Part shown: piece after piece, positions 63,226 to 64,000 of the stretch | Position numbering within the stretch: position 1 is the stretch's first letter | Layout of the letters: every line of letters begins with the position of its first letter | From: Actinomadura sp. HBU206391 | Lineage (GTDB): Bacteria; Actinomycetota; Actinomycetes; Streptosporangiales; Streptosporangiaceae | DNA: 64,000 nucleotides | Direction: 5' to 3' | Assembly: GCF_014323665.1 (NCBI RefSeq) | Contig: NZ_JABVEB010000008.1 | Span: forward strand, 37,798 to 101,797 | Made by a program: the position numbers and the translations under genes | The notes under the pieces: generated by a model | Databases searched by the model: none | Told to the model about the DNA's origin: nothing | What the model saw: only the letters and a program-made list of their open reading frames with translations

Positions 63226-63984
63226 TCAGAGATCCTCGAAGGCGGTCTCTTGCATCGTCCCGTCCGGTCCCATCTGGAACAAGCGCGGTGCCCCCATGCT
63301 CCGTCGCGCCTCCGCGTAAGCGGCTTCGCGTGCAGCCTGGTCCTCGCCGGATGGGTCGGTCACCCGGAAGCCGTGCAGGTGAACACCAGCCGGGTCGATG
63401 TCATCCGGGTCGGGGTAGCCTTCCACGACGAAGCCGAACAGTGCACGCAATGCTTCCTCGCCCAACTCAAGGGGATGAAACGGCAACGGATACGGTCCCT
63501 CGTCGGGCCATCCCGGTACGGGTTCGACGGGATGGTTCCCCGCCCAGTACGGCAGCTCGAAGTCGTAGGGCTTGCCGATGTTCTCTTGAATGCCCCCTTC
63601 AGGTGACAGGCTCAGCGACCGGATCAGCACACCGTCCTCCCAGACCGCGAAACTGAGCCAGTCCACGACCGAGTGCATCCCGTGCATGATGATCCGCCTG
63701 CCCTCGCCGGCCTTGCGCAGGTGTTCCGGCAGCTCGGACGGACGGTCGAGCGCAAGCCGTAGGTCACAGAACACCTCCGCCCCGGCCAGCTTCGTGGCGT
63801 ACGTGATGTCGTCCGGTGGGTAGGTGTTCCACAACGTGCTGTCATCCACTGGCTCGACGTCGTAACCCGGGTGGACCTGACGAACCAGCATCTCGGTCTC
63901 CGCCCGCTCCGAGCGCGTTGCGCCCAGCAACGCGGGACGGATGTCCCTCTCCGTGAACGCCAGCAGCGCTGTTTTTGCGCCCAT
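63226..63984 (-). CDS. DUF6928-family protein
   Basis: 252 aa from ATG 63984, complete within the window. The start MGAKTALLAFTERDIRPALL and GATRSERAETEMLVRQVHPG are characteristic. Then DDITYATKLAGAEVFCDLRL, GMHSVVDWLSFAVWEDGVLI RSLSLSPEGGI, and a C-terminal FRVTDPSGEDQA region. Soluble, function unknown, widespread in actinomycetes. Confidence 0.85.
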   Translation of the reverse strand: MGAKTALLAFTERDIRPALLGATRSERAETEMLVRQVHPGYDVEPVDDSTLWNTYPPDDITYATKLAGAEVFCDLRLALDRPSELPEHLRKAGEGRRIIMHGMHSVVDWLSFAVWEDGVLIRSLSLSPEGGIQENIGKPYDFELPYWAGNHPVEPVPGWPDEGPYPLPFHPLELGEEALRALFGFVVEGYPDPDDIDPAGVHLHGFRVTDPSGEDQAAREAAYAEARRSMGAPRLFQMGPDGTMQETAFEDL

Positions 63985-64000
63985 ATCGCTTCTCCAGATC

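Overview
The window is chromosomal DNA from a high-GC Gram-positive bacterium of the Actinomycetota. It is most plausibly a sporulating, mycelial actinomycete of the Streptosporangiales (Streptosporangiaceae or Thermomonosporaceae type); the genus cannot be fixed from sequence reading alone. The support is very GC-rich codon usage with many GTG and TTG starts, a complete bldC gene (a developmental regulator), the purF-purM-DUF3073-valine/leucine dehydrogenase-bldC neighbourhood familiar from Streptomyces and relatives, a Tat-exported PhoX, a PknB-type kinase with an extracellular domain, and a c-di-AMP (ydaO) riboswitch upstream of a secreted coiled-coil protein.

Region 1 (1-6.3 kb, minus strand): a PhoX-family phosphatase running off the left edge, a secreted coiled-coil protein behind the riboswitch, a secreted subtilisin and a transmembrane Ser/Thr kinase. 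Region 2 (6.4-14.3 kb): the conserved core, with a sterol-carrier-like protein, a DUF4190 membrane protein, purF and purM (purine synthesis), DUF3073, an amino-acid dehydrogenase, a conserved hypothetical, bldC with an exact BldD-type box upstream, and a TetR regulator whose 3' end lies in a decayed tandem repeat. Region 3 (14.4-20.9 kb): a LacI regulator, a lipoprotein amidase, a HemK-like methyltransferase, pyrD and a repeat-rich secreted protein.

Region 4 (20.9-27.8 kb) is a full glycerol regulon. An IclR/GylR regulator and one glycerol kinase are divergent from glpF-glpK-glpD, with two related candidate operators between them. Region 5 (28-39.2 kb) is accessory: small secreted and membrane proteins, a cytochrome P450/hydrolase pair, an unusual two-HTH regulator next to a DUF4097-DrrA-DrrB export operon with a cluster of TTGCAA-type palindromes, a Sel1-repeat protein, an arsR-AHSA1-VOC operon and a truncated haemoglobin. 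Region 6 (39.4-52.4 kb): an ABC/FtsX exporter facing a two-component system, a SigE-family sigma factor followed by a gene broken by two frameshifts, a MarR/MFS efflux pair, an FkbM methyltransferase, a secreted hydrolase and an ABC-F protein.

Region 7 (52.4-64 kb) shows repeated genome rearrangement. It holds a DUF2625 remnant, an SDR and a TetR fragment fused by a deletion, a small HTH/membrane operon behind a 57-nt palindrome, a PadR-ABC-FtsX operon, a methyltransferase scrap, a tyrosine-integrase remnant beside a 3' tRNA-Phe fragment (an att scar), a complete IS5/IS427-type insertion sequence with a 3-bp target duplication, an IS30-type fragment, and intact genes for a PLP enzyme, a tandem VOC protein and a DUF6928 protein. 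No complete rRNA or tRNA gene and no CRISPR array was seen.
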